From assembly GCF_000425485.1 (NCBI RefSeq), contig NZ_KE384385.1, positions 1 through 64,000 of the forward strand: 64,000 nt of DNA, in the 5' to 3' direction. Source of the DNA: Flavobacterium tegetincola DSM 22377. GTDB lineage: Bacteria > Bacteroidota > Bacteroidia > Flavobacteriales > Flavobacteriaceae. The position numbers and the translations under genes are program-made. Under the pieces are notes generated by a model. The model searched no databases, was not told the DNA's origin, and saw only the letters and a program-made list of their open reading frames with translations. Below, piece after piece: positions 30,755-40,700 of the stretch (position 1 is its first letter; every line of letters starts with the position of its first letter).

Positions 30755-31885
30755 CTACTCCAAATTTACTAAAAACAAATCACTTGCAATTCCATCCACC
30801 AAAAACTTCCCTTTTGAAGTTGCTGTCAATATTCCGTCTTTCACAGAAAGTAATTGATCAACGAGAAATTTATCCGCTTGCCTTAGCAAGTAATTTAAAT
30901 ATTCAAGTCCAAATTCATTTTCAATGCGATCCAAAGAAACACCCCAAATTGTTCTCAAACCAGTCATTATATATTCATTATATCGGTCTTGAATACTTAA
31001 AATTTCGACTTCAGAAGGCAATTTATCTTCCGAAATGTTTTTTAAATACAAGCTGTTATTCGCAATATTCCAACTGCGTGATTTCCCATCAAAACTGTGA
31101 GCCGAAGGTCCAATTCCCAAATATTTTTTGCCCAACCAATAACTCGAATTATTTTGAGAGAAATAATTTAGTTTTCCAAAGTTGGATAATTCATAGTGAA
31201 CAAATCCTTTGTTGGTAAGTGTTTGTACTAAAATAGTAAAGTGCTCTTGTGCCACTTCGTCTTTAGGTTCGGCAATTTTTCCAGTCTGAATTAATTTGTG
31301 CAACGCCGTTTTGGGTTCCACTGTTAATGCATAACTTGAAATATGCGGAATGCCAAAACTCAAAGCAGTTTTAATGTTTTGTATCCACATTTCATTGGTT
31401 AAACCTGGAATTCCATAGATCAAGTCCACTGAAATATTATCAAAATATTGTGTCGCAATTTCTAATGAATTTCGAGCTTCTGCGGAATTATGAGCTCGAT
31501 TCATCATTTTCAAATCCGCTTCAAAAAACGACTGAATTCCAATGGAAAGTCGATTGATTGGTGTTTTAGAAAGTGCTATAATCCGTTCTTCCGACAAATC
31601 ATCCGGGTTGGCTTCTAAAGTAATTTCAGGATTTTGGATTACTTCAAAGTTCTTGTAAACTTCATCAATTAAAAATTCAATTTCCATATTTGTCAAAACA
31701 GATGGCGTTCCTCCTCCAAAGTAAATTGTTTCAACTTTTTCAGAAATCTCATGCTTTCGCAGTTGAATTTCTTTGGCTAAAGCCAAAACCATGTCGTCTT
31801 TTTTCTTCATGGAAGTCGAAAAATGAAAGTCGCAATAGTGACATGCTTGTTTGCAAAAAGGGATGTGGATGTAGATGCCGGCCAT
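30755..31885 (-). CDS. hemW: Radical SAM heme chaperone HemW (coproporphyrinogen oxidase-like)
   Basis: 376 residues. The radical SAM cluster motif is CKQACHYC (C11, C15, C18) after MAGIYIHIPF. Further blocks are VETIYFGGGTPSVL, ISVDLIYGIPGLT and LGIGPSAHSF. HemW binds heme and inserts it into respiratory enzymes; it differs from the oxidase HemN by lacking the N-terminal extension and the extra cysteine, as here. It lies 63 bp downstream of ruvC on the same strand and may be co-transcribed. Confidence 0.93.
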   Translation of the reverse strand: MAGIYIHIPFCKQACHYCDFHFSTSMKKKDDMVLALAKEIQLRKHEISEKVETIYFGGGTPSVLTNMEIEFLIDEVYKNFEVIQNPEITLEANPDDLSEERIIALSKTPINRLSIGIQSFFEADLKMMNRAHNSAEARNSLEIATQYFDNISVDLIYGIPGLTNEMWIQNIKTALSFGIPHISSYALTVEPKTALHKLIQTGKIAEPKDEVAQEHFTILVQTLTNKGFVHYELSNFGKLNYFSQNNSSYWLGKKYLGIGPSAHSFDGKSRSWNIANNSLYLKNISEDKLPSEVEILSIQDRYNEYIMTGLRTIWGVSLDRIENEFGLEYLNYLLRQADKFLVDQLLSVKDGILTATSKGKFLVDGIASDLFLVNLE

Positions 31886-31948
31886 ATTTTTAAGTATTCT
31901 ATCGCAGTCGCAGTTTTCAATTTTTACACTGAAAACCGGGACTGAAAA

Positions 31949-32503
31949 TTATTTTTTTACACGAGAATCATTGTCTTTCACAAAAGCATCCCAGCCTGAA
32001 TAACTCTTGGTTCCCACTACTTTCCCACTATTAAAAAAATGACAAACTGCCGCGGCTAAACCGTCTGTTGAATCAAGATTTTTGGGCAACGTTTTTAATC
32101 CTAGAAGTTGTTGCAGCATTTTGGCCACTTGTTCCTTTGAGGCATTTCCGTTTCCCGTGATTGCCATTTTTATTTTCTTGGGTTCGTATTCTGTAATTGG
32201 AATTTGACGTGAAAGTCCAGCAGCCATTGCCACACCTTGAGCTCGTCCCAACTTCAACATGGATTGCACGTTTTTACCAAAAAAAGGTGCTTCAATCGCA
32301 ATTTCATCGGGATGATGAGTGTCAATCAATTCAATCGTTCGTTCAAATATGACTTTCAATTTCATGTAATGATCGTCGTATTTGTTCAGAATCAATTCGT
32401 TCAATTGGAGAAATTCCATCTTTTTATTGACGATTTTTATGAGTCCGAAACCCATGATGGTCGTTCCTGGATCAATGCCTAATATAATTCTTTCTGTTGT
32501 CAT
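31949..32503 (-). CDS. ruvC: Holliday junction resolvase RuvC
   Basis: 184 residues, normal for RuvC. The RNase H-like active site is complete: D11 in LGIDPGT, E71 in AIEAPFFGKN, and D144 and D147 in LDSTDGLAAAVCH. It cuts Holliday junctions moved by RuvAB during recombinational repair. The gene is divergent from the flippase-like gene across a 115-bp region containing a palindrome. Confidence 0.97.
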   Translation of the reverse strand: MTTERIILGIDPGTTIMGFGLIKIVNKKMEFLQLNELILNKYDDHYMKLKVIFERTIELIDTHHPDEIAIEAPFFGKNVQSMLKLGRAQGVAMAAGLSRQIPITEYEPKKIKMAITGNGNASKEQVAKMLQQLLGLKTLPKNLDSTDGLAAAVCHFFNSGKVVGTKSYSGWDAFVKDNDSRVKK

Positions 32504-32560
32504 TTTTTTCTACTGAACAATTTTCAAAACCTTACAGGCTTATTTTCTTTAGTAACTATA

Positions 32561-32587
32561 CCTACAAGGTTTTAAAAACCTTGCAGG
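32561..32587. repeat. Palindrome in the ruvC/flippase divergent region
   Basis: CCTACAAGGTTTT (32561-32573) and AAAACCTTGCAGG (32575-32587) form 13-bp arms with one mismatch and a one-base centre. A related half (AAAACCTTACAGG) lies at about 32526-32538. It resembles dispersed flavobacterial palindromes more than a terminator, and it lies in the promoter region of the rightward gene. Confidence 0.55.
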
Positions 32588-32605
32588 AATCTAATCGGTT
32601 TGCAG

Positions 32606-32613
32606 TACTTTTG
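32606..32613 (+). promoter_or_regulatory. -7 box of the flippase-like gene
   Basis: TACTTTTG matches TAnnTTTG, with a -33 TTG at 32581-32583 (22-bp spacing). ATG 32619 is only 5 bases away, so the transcript is almost leaderless. Confidence 0.6.
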
Positions 32614-32618
32614 CGGCA

Positions 32619-33557
32619 ATGATTTCAATTCCTTACAAAGCTAAACAATTCCTCGTGTTTCTTGCTAAACTTTTGATTGTTGGTGGTGCTTTATATTTTA
32701 TTTACAGCCAACTCGTACACAACGAAAAATTGGATTGGCATCAGTTTTTGGAATTATTGGAACATAAAAAATCTTTTATCGGCATCGTATTTATTCTATT
32801 CTTAAGTTTTTTAAATCGATTTTTAGAGATTTTGAAGTGGCAAAATTTGGCTCAAATACTTCATCCTCTTTCTTTATCAAAAGCAACAGAACAAGTTTTA
32901 GCAGCATTAACCGCTGGACTTTTTACGCCAAATGGCATTGGTGAATATGCTGGAAAAGCACTTTATTTTCCTAAAAAAAATACTGGAGAAGTTATATTTT
33001 TGAATTTGATTTGTAACGGAATTCAGATGATTTTGAGCGTCCTTTTTGGAATTGTAGGTTTATTGATTTTAGGCTATTGGCTGGAAGTGGGAATTTTAAT
33101 TGCAGTTGTTCTCACAGTAAGCGTTATTTTATTTTTGCTAAAAAAAATTACGATTAAAGGTTATTCGTTATCGCAATTTTTCAATAAAATCAATGCTATA
33201 CCAAAGAAGCTGCATCGAAAAAATATCTATTTGGCTATTATGAGGTATTTGACTTTTTCACATCAATATTATTTTTTGTTTTTAGCTTTTGATGTAAGTT
33301 TGCCTTACGTCACTTTGATGGGAACGATCGCGGCGGTTTATTTCATTGCCTCATCATTACCCACTTTTCAATTTTTTGATTTTGCCGTTAAAGGTGGCGT
33401 TGCTGTTTACTTCTTCGGACTTTTAGGAATTAACGAATGGATTGTAGTTTTCATCAGTATGCTAATGTGGTTTTTGAATATCGTTCTGCCTGTTATGATT
33501 GGAAGTGTTTACGTTTTTCGATTCAAACCTCAACTACTGAAATCCGAATCGCTTTAA
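32619..33557 (+). CDS. Flippase-like integral membrane protein (LPG synthase TM region family)
   Basis: 312 residues with about eight transmembrane helices. The N-terminus (LLIVGGALYFIYSQL) and the central ALTAGLFTPNGIGEYAGKAL block are typical of the lysylphosphatidylglycerol_TM / UPF0104 family. This is the membrane-only part; there is no cytoplasmic aminoacyl-transferase domain. It lies 11 bp before a glycosyltransferase, which suggests a pair that makes and moves a glycolipid. The substrate is unknown. Confidence 0.88.
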   Translation: MISIPYKAKQFLVFLAKLLIVGGALYFIYSQLVHNEKLDWHQFLELLEHKKSFIGIVFILFLSFLNRFLEILKWQNLAQILHPLSLSKATEQVLAALTAGLFTPNGIGEYAGKALYFPKKNTGEVIFLNLICNGIQMILSVLFGIVGLLILGYWLEVGILIAVVLTVSVILFLLKKITIKGYSLSQFFNKINAIPKKLHRKNIYLAIMRYLTFSHQYYFLFLAFDVSLPYVTLMGTIAAVYFIASSLPTFQFFDFAVKGGVAVYFFGLLGINEWIVVFISMLMWFLNIVLPVMIGSVYVFRFKPQLLKSESL

Positions 33558-33568
33558 AATAAAATGCC

Positions 33569-34681
33569 ATGATTGTTAGTCTTATTTTATTTTTCGTCAT
33601 AATCATTTATGGATTTTTCATCCTTAGACTTTCTTTTGGAATAAAAAAAGTGCCTTATTTCAGTAGTCAATACCAAAGTCCAACCACTACATTTACGATT
33701 ATTATTCCTTTTCGAAATGAAGCTAAATTACTTCCTGAATTGTTGTCAACCATTTCTCAATTGAATTATCCCAAAGATTTGTTTGAAGTAATTTTAGTTG
33801 ATGATGCTTCTGACGATGGGTTCAAAATCGATACTTATAATTTTGACGTTTGCGTTTTACAAAACATCCGAAAATCGAGTTCTCCTAAGAAAGATGCGAT
33901 TGAAACCGCTGTTCAGCAATCCAAACATTCATGGATTATAACGACAGACGCGGATTGTTTGGTTCCTGAAAACTGGCTCAAAACATTGGATGCTTTTATA
34001 AGAGAACATGATTATGAAATGGTTGCCGGTGCCGTTAGTTACCTCACTACTGCTCATTTTTTGCAGCATTTTCAACTATTAGAATTGATGAGTTTGCAAG
34101 GAGCGACGATTGGTAGTTTTGGAATAAAAAAACCATTTATGTGTAATGGAGCCAATTTCGCTTATAGTAAAAATCTATTTCAGACTTTGAATGGCTTTGC
34201 CGATTCCAATCATATTGCCAGTGGCGACGATGTTTTTTTATTGCAAAAAGCATTAAATTCAAGTCAATTTGGAAGTTCTAAAATTGGTTATTTAAAAAGT
34301 CACGATTTCTTAGTTTTGACCTATCCTTGTTTCACATTCAAAGAATTAATCCAGCAACGGATTCGATGGGCTTCAAAGGCGACGGCTTACAAAAGTGCTT
34401 TCGCAAAAATTTTAGCGCTATCTGTTTTCTTGGGAAATCTTTCGATTGTTGTAGGATTGGTATTTTGCCTTTTTGGCATAATTCCGTTTTGGGATTGGTA
34501 TTTATTATTTGGATTAAAAATACTGGTCGATTTTATTTTGCAATTCCAAACGGGGAAATTTATTCAACCGCGACAAATACGATTCTATTTATTAAGCACT
34601 TTTCTTTATCCGTTTTTTAGCGTTGGAGTTGCTTTACGTTCTTTTGGTGGGAACTATCAATGGAAAGATAGGAAGCACTAG
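33569..34681 (+). CDS. Family 2 glycosyltransferase, membrane-bound
   Basis: 370 residues. An N-terminal membrane helix (2-22) is followed by a GT-A domain: FTIIIPFRNEAKLLPELL, ILVDDASDDGF, WIITTDADCLVPENWL (DxD-type motif), GANFAYSK and QQRIRWASKATAY (the QxxRW motif of processive or polyprenyl-type GT2 enzymes). Two to three C-terminal membrane helices (285-365) follow. It probably transfers a sugar to a lipid at the inner membrane, together with the flippase-like neighbour. A decayed copy of its last 27 codons lies at 42797-42883, beyond the giant surface-protein gene. Confidence 0.92.
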   Translation: MIVSLILFFVIIIYGFFILRLSFGIKKVPYFSSQYQSPTTTFTIIIPFRNEAKLLPELLSTISQLNYPKDLFEVILVDDASDDGFKIDTYNFDVCVLQNIRKSSSPKKDAIETAVQQSKHSWIITTDADCLVPENWLKTLDAFIREHDYEMVAGAVSYLTTAHFLQHFQLLELMSLQGATIGSFGIKKPFMCNGANFAYSKNLFQTLNGFADSNHIASGDDVFLLQKALNSSQFGSSKIGYLKSHDFLVLTYPCFTFKELIQQRIRWASKATAYKSAFAKILALSVFLGNLSIVVGLVFCLFGIIPFWDWYLLFGLKILVDFILQFQTGKFIQPRQIRFYLLSTFLYPFFSVGVALRSFGGNYQWKDRKH

Positions 34682-34741
34682 AATATGCAAGTGCAAAATT
34701 TACGTCTACTCAAAAAAAAACTCATCTAATAAATCCCTATT

Positions 34742-34772
34742 AAAACAAAAAAATCGCCCGTTAAGGCGATTT
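34742..34772 (-). terminator. Terminator of giant module 1
   Basis: AAATCGCC (34751-34758) pairs with GGCGATTT (34765-34772), with a minus-strand T-run. The same stem sequence terminates the second giant gene. Confidence 0.85.
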
Positions 34773-34790
34773 CTATAGTTTTATAAAGAG

Positions 34791-37700
34791 TTAATTAATT
34801 GTTTTCTTGTTAACTGTTGTTCCATCTACAGATGTAATTTTCACAATTAAAACTTGATTGGTTTGTCCGACATTAATTGATACTTCGCTAGAATTAATTT
34901 TCTTAGTCGCAATTAATAATCTTCCGCTGGTATCATAAATTTCAACATGATCTATGAGCACTACTCCTGAATTAATAATTAAATTATTTTGTTCATTGTA
35001 AAGCACAATACTGTTTGAATTAAAACTAGGATTATCTACTGATAATACATCTAAATACACCACTTCAAAACGTGCATTAAAACTTCCCACCTGCGTTGCA
35101 AACGTATACGCTCCTGTTTTCAAATTATGGAGAATCCCAGTCATATTATCTCGTAAGAAAACATCCTGATTTCCTGCAAATAGTCCGTCTAGATGATCTA
35201 TTGCGATGGTATAGCTTCCTGCAGTTATCGTTTTGAAATTTAACGGAACAATATCTGAAACTACAAAAGGAGCACGTCCTTGAATAATATATTCAGAATT
35301 GTCCAACCAAGAAGTAAGTGCAGTTGTACCATCGTTAAGGTATATTCCATCAGTGCGATCAACGCCATTTAGCGCTTGAGACATGTAGGCTATAAGGGTT
35401 TGACCAAATTCTCCAGCTGGATTAGTAACATTTAACCAGATTCGACTTCTTTCTTCAGTATTTGAAGTCCTGAAAAACTGATCATCGTTATTCGAAGCAG
35501 TTCTCATTGTATTATTGAATACAACATCTCCTGGATTGCTGGTAGCATTTTTCTGCACTAGAAATCCTTGTCCCACTTGAATTAGTCCATTTGGAGTTTC
35601 GCTAGTAAAAGTTTGATCTTCAATTGCGCTAATGCTAACGCCTGCACCACCTGCAAGCGTATAAGTGGCATAATAGGCACTAGTACCTTCAGTTCCCATA
35701 GGCACTGCGTTTCTACGTCGCCAGAAATAGAGTGTTCCTCCAATTTCAGCAGCATTATCGTTCAAAAATTCATCAGCATCAATCATAGAAGCATAAGGAT
35801 TTGCGGTCAAATTGAATCCGCTACTTACAGTTGATAAAGGCATCCTAACAGGACCATTTGTAGGAACACCTGTAAATATCCCTTTCCACGATACTGGTAG
35901 AACTGAGGTACCGTATGCGATATGATTATCCGCCATTCTGATCAAGTAACCGTTACCTGGAGTAAAAGTATTTGTTTCGGGGGCAATAACATTAAATAGA
36001 TTTGTATTTGAATTGTACGTATAAAAGCGGTTTGAAAATGTTAGTGGAGAAAACTCCTTTAACGTCTGGTCTCCTGATACAGGTGATCCCCACATCGTAT
36101 AATCTAACCTAAATAGCTTAGCACTTTCTCGTTCAACTGTAATAGTTCCAAAATTATCAACATCCGTATTTTGAATCAAATTTGTATCGCTTTCTAAATT
36201 GAAAGTTGCATTATCTACAATCAATGCACCATTAATGATAACATCATAACCTGCCGGAATAGTAACTACAGCACCATTTATCACTGTTATACTACAACCT
36301 GTAATCGTTGCTGCCAAGTTGTAATCACCAGAAATAATTATCGCAGTGCTGCTGTCTGGTATACCATTGCTCCAGATGGTTCCATTCCAGGTGGTAGTTT
36401 TTGTATCAATTGTAATTGCCGGAGTAAAAACATCGGGACATGAACCGTTATCGATTGCTGCTCTATAATACGTAACTCCTGTAATTTGACCTGCCTCAGC
36501 ACCGCTCAAAGTAGCAGTTGTGTTGGCAATACTAATAGGATTTAGAAACAATGGTTCTTCAGAACGTTGCCAGTACTTTACACCCGCTGCATTTCCTGAA
36601 ACAATGATATCGTTTGGTTCAGTAGAAAAACAAACCGTTTGATTTCCAGAAAGAGTACCTGCGGCAACAGCTGCATTAGTAGTTACAGAAATTGTTTTTG
36701 TTGCTTTTCTTCCATTTGCATCAATTACGGTCACGGAGTAATCCTTGGTTCCAATATATTCTGCCGGACCTGCAGTAGAATTAGTTCCTAATCCATCTGA
36801 CCATTCGTAAGTTAGCGGTAAATCTCCACCTGCTACAGCAGCAGTTAAGGTAACTATCTCATTTTGACAAACATTTCCTCCACCTGTAATTTCTACTGAA
36901 AACTCTCCTCCTTTAATTCCTGTGAAAGCAGATATTTCTTCCGTTAGAATTGCTCCAGTGGCAGTCAAAGTCAATCCGCTCAACGGAGAAAAGCGTACCC
37001 ATGGATTGGTTTCTACATTAAAAGTTCCTGTAAGCTGTGCTGCAATCATTGTTTCTGCAGGAGTTAAAAGTTCAGGCGTTACATAGTTTGCTGCAATTGT
37101 CGCTACAGCACCAGAGATTCCTGTTTGTTTTACATTCCAATAACGACTGATGTAATTTTGCCCACTATTATTGTTTGGATGGATAGCATCCACGACCGAT
37201 ACCGAAACAAAACCATTCGAAAAACTTCCAGCAGTTACGTTTACTGATATTGGACTGTAGGCTGGATTACTTGTTACCTCGCCAACTGGGAAAAAATAAA
37301 ATCCTGTCGACGAAAATGATCTTTTCAAAAAACCACTGCCGTCGGCCACAATCATCGTGTTTACGTCAAATGTTCCGACGACTGCATTGGCTCCAAGTGT
37401 TAAATTATTTGAACCTAGAATAACTCTACCTTTAGTTAAAGTTAAAGTTCCGTTTACTGCAACCGCTTTTTCTAATAAAACGGTTCCTGATGCTTTATTG
37501 ACAACTAAATTATTAAAATCGATAATTGCAGATCCTTCCAGTTTTTGGTTCACCACACCTATCAAATTAATTGTTTTATCAGTAAAATCAACCGGTGCAT
37601 TTAAAGTAAGATCTCCTCTTATATTAACGCTTGTTGGAAATGTTGCATTAGCACCCGAAATAATTAGATTGTAGTACGATTCAAAAGATGTTCCATTCGC

Positions 37701-40700
37701 ATAAATTACCGTCTGTCCATTACCTGAATATTCGATAGTATTAGGATTTAATCCAGCAAGCAGAATTCCATTATTAGTGAAAGCTCCGCTTATGGTAGTT
37801 TTACTACCTTCTAATGTACGTAGTGAAGCGCCATTAGCAATTTCTATATTATTAAATGTTGTGCTACCGCTTATAGATGCATCAAGCGTTTTAAAAATCA
37901 CTTTACCTGTACCAGTTGGTGCATTAAAAATACCACCATTATTAATCCACGCGCCGGAAGTTCCAAAAACTTCCAACACATCGTTTGGTGTAGAATTCAC
38001 AACTGCACCTGATTCTATTTCAATTGATAAAACTTGCGTATTAGGATTTAATGTTGGTTGAGGAAATGTATTAGATAGATTCGGAATAATTACTTTAGTA
38101 CCTGATGAAGGTATCGCAGTTGTTGTTCCGTTATTTGCAGTCCAGTTTCCGACGGTCGTCCAAGAATTACTTAATGAGCCATTCCATGTTAGTACTTCCG
38201 CTTCTGTTTCATCTAAAGTTAAGAACACTTTGCCAAATGTATTTTCAAAATATAAACCCAAATTTGCATTTGTAATTTCTACCCAATTTTCAGTTGTACT
38301 GATATTAGATCGACCTTGCTCGAAGTAATTACCGCTGGTTGTAAATTGTCCCCAATTCACTAATTTCGATTCAGTATTACCGTTGAGTTCACTATCCAAA
38401 TAATGTTCACGAATAATTGCCTTTGTATTTGCAGCACCAGATTGTATAATATCATAATATCTTTTTATAGCTCCGGTACGCCAATTATTTTGACCAATCG
38501 TTACTTTTACCTTCATCCAATCAGGGAGTGTTCCTACGTTAGTAAACAAGATAGTTGAATTTCTATGACCAAAAGTATACTGAACGTTAGGCAAAATTGT
38601 ACTTCTACTTATAATTCCACTTACATCACCTGTGCCTGTATTTGTACCTAATGGCCCCATAATTAACTCTGATGGATTTGCCATCGATAAACCACCAACC
38701 GTTGCACTTGGATTTGCTGAAGGTAAATTTAAAACTCCATTAACCGTTAAATTCGTACTTGCTGTTGTACCACCGGTCGAGGACAAAGTAAGATTAGTAT
38801 ATGTTCCCGCAACTAAAGTCTGAGGGGCAGAAGATGCATTCAAATTTAATTTCCCTGTACCGCTCCAAGTTTTACCCGCTGGAAATGGCGTTGTACCCGC
38901 GTTCTGTGTTAAAACAGTTCCATTTATGGTGATGGTCGAAAGATTTCCTGTCAATTGATTTGTTCCGAAGTCAAGCGTCTGATCCAGAGCCACACTCAAC
39001 AAGCCATTAATTGTTACTGCGTTCGCAATGGTTACCATGTTATTTGCACCGGCAGAAAAGGGAATCAAGAAATTATTTAATAAATTAGTTGTTCCAATTG
39101 TAGTTTGATCAAAACTCAACGTTTTATTTCCTGATCCGATTATCGAAATATTAGAAGATGCACTTCCTTCAATCCCACCAGAAATTGTATTGATGATTGG
39201 GCCACCCACTGTTAAAGTACTGGCCTTTATAGAAAGTTTTCCTGCAGTAAATTTTAAATCTCCATTCACCGTTAAATCTCCTGAGAGGCTTGTAGCGCCA
39301 TGTACCGAGAAATTTTCGGCAATTCCTTCGAAAGTTGGAAAAACACTAGTTGGATTAGCCGATAGAACAATATCATCGATTGCAAATTGGTCGTAAGCAC
39401 TACCGGCTATGACTTCGGCACCGCTCCATTTTAAATAATAGAATCCATTTGAAGGAATATTAAGTCCGGTAATAGTAACCACTCGGTAACTTGCTTTCCA
39501 TGAGGGAGACACATCTGCGGTTGTAGGAGAAACAACATCTAATTCTGAAATTCCTGTATAGTTTGTATTATCCGCAGAATGACTAAAATTAAAACTATTA
39601 GAAGCCGGTTCATCATTATAGACATACACTTTATAGCCCAGACTGATTGACGTTATGGCTGATGAAGTTTGGTTTTGGAAGCGCAACGTTATAGTTCCAG
39701 GAGTAAAATCCTCTGTTCCCGGTTGAATTCCGAGTGCTACGTTATTAGGTGATGTTTGAAAAGCATAAATTCCACTTTCAGAAATTCCGCCCGTTGCTAT
39801 TCCTTTTCCAAAATCTGGATTGGTATTGGTTCCACCAAAAGTAATTGTACCATCTTCAAAACCATCAACAGCCCATGAATTAGAGTTCAATTGACCAGAT
39901 GTCGGCGATGTTGTAAAACCACTTCCTACATATGCACCATTAGTAACACCACTCACTGTGTTGTCAAAAGTAATTGTATTTAGTAAATTGGTATTTACAA
40001 TTTGCCAACCTAAAGCAGCATTCAAAGTCAATCGATTTCCATTTAAGGGTGCAGTTGTTAAATAATTTGCCGTCGATCCAGCTCCGTTATACTCATATAT
40101 AGCAACATAATAAGTAGTAGTGCTAGATAACCCGGTAACTGTAACTGTATTTCCATTTCCCGCATAAACTACATAGTTGCCTGTTCCTATTTGAGACCCT
40201 GAACCAAAAACAGTACTGGGATTGTATGTGGTTGCATCTAATGGAGCCGAATTGACAGCGGTTCCTTCACGGACTACAAGGATGCTATTTGCACCTGTAC
40301 CACTTCCTTTCGTCCAATCGATTTTGAAACTATTTGCAGTAATATCTGTAAAATTTAATGCAGATGATTGCGCTATTGGTTCTGCAGCTAACGTCGCTAC
40401 TACCGAAAACTCATCTGCACCAATATCTGGTGTTGCAGTACGAGCTTGACCGTCGATATCTGTAGTTATAAGTGCAAGCGAAGTTCCAGCATTATCTAAT
40501 CCTGAATTTGCTGCTATAGATTGTAAATGTAAGTCTGCTATTGAGACAAAAGCAGGGTTAATGTTTTTTGAGTTCTGATCTTTTCCTGTTGCGATTTGCC
40601 ACTCTGCTAAAGTCGTATAGACAACACTTCCTAGACGACCCATTAAACTTGAATAGTAATCATTATGGTCTACCGTATCAAATGTCACTCCTGTCTTTGC

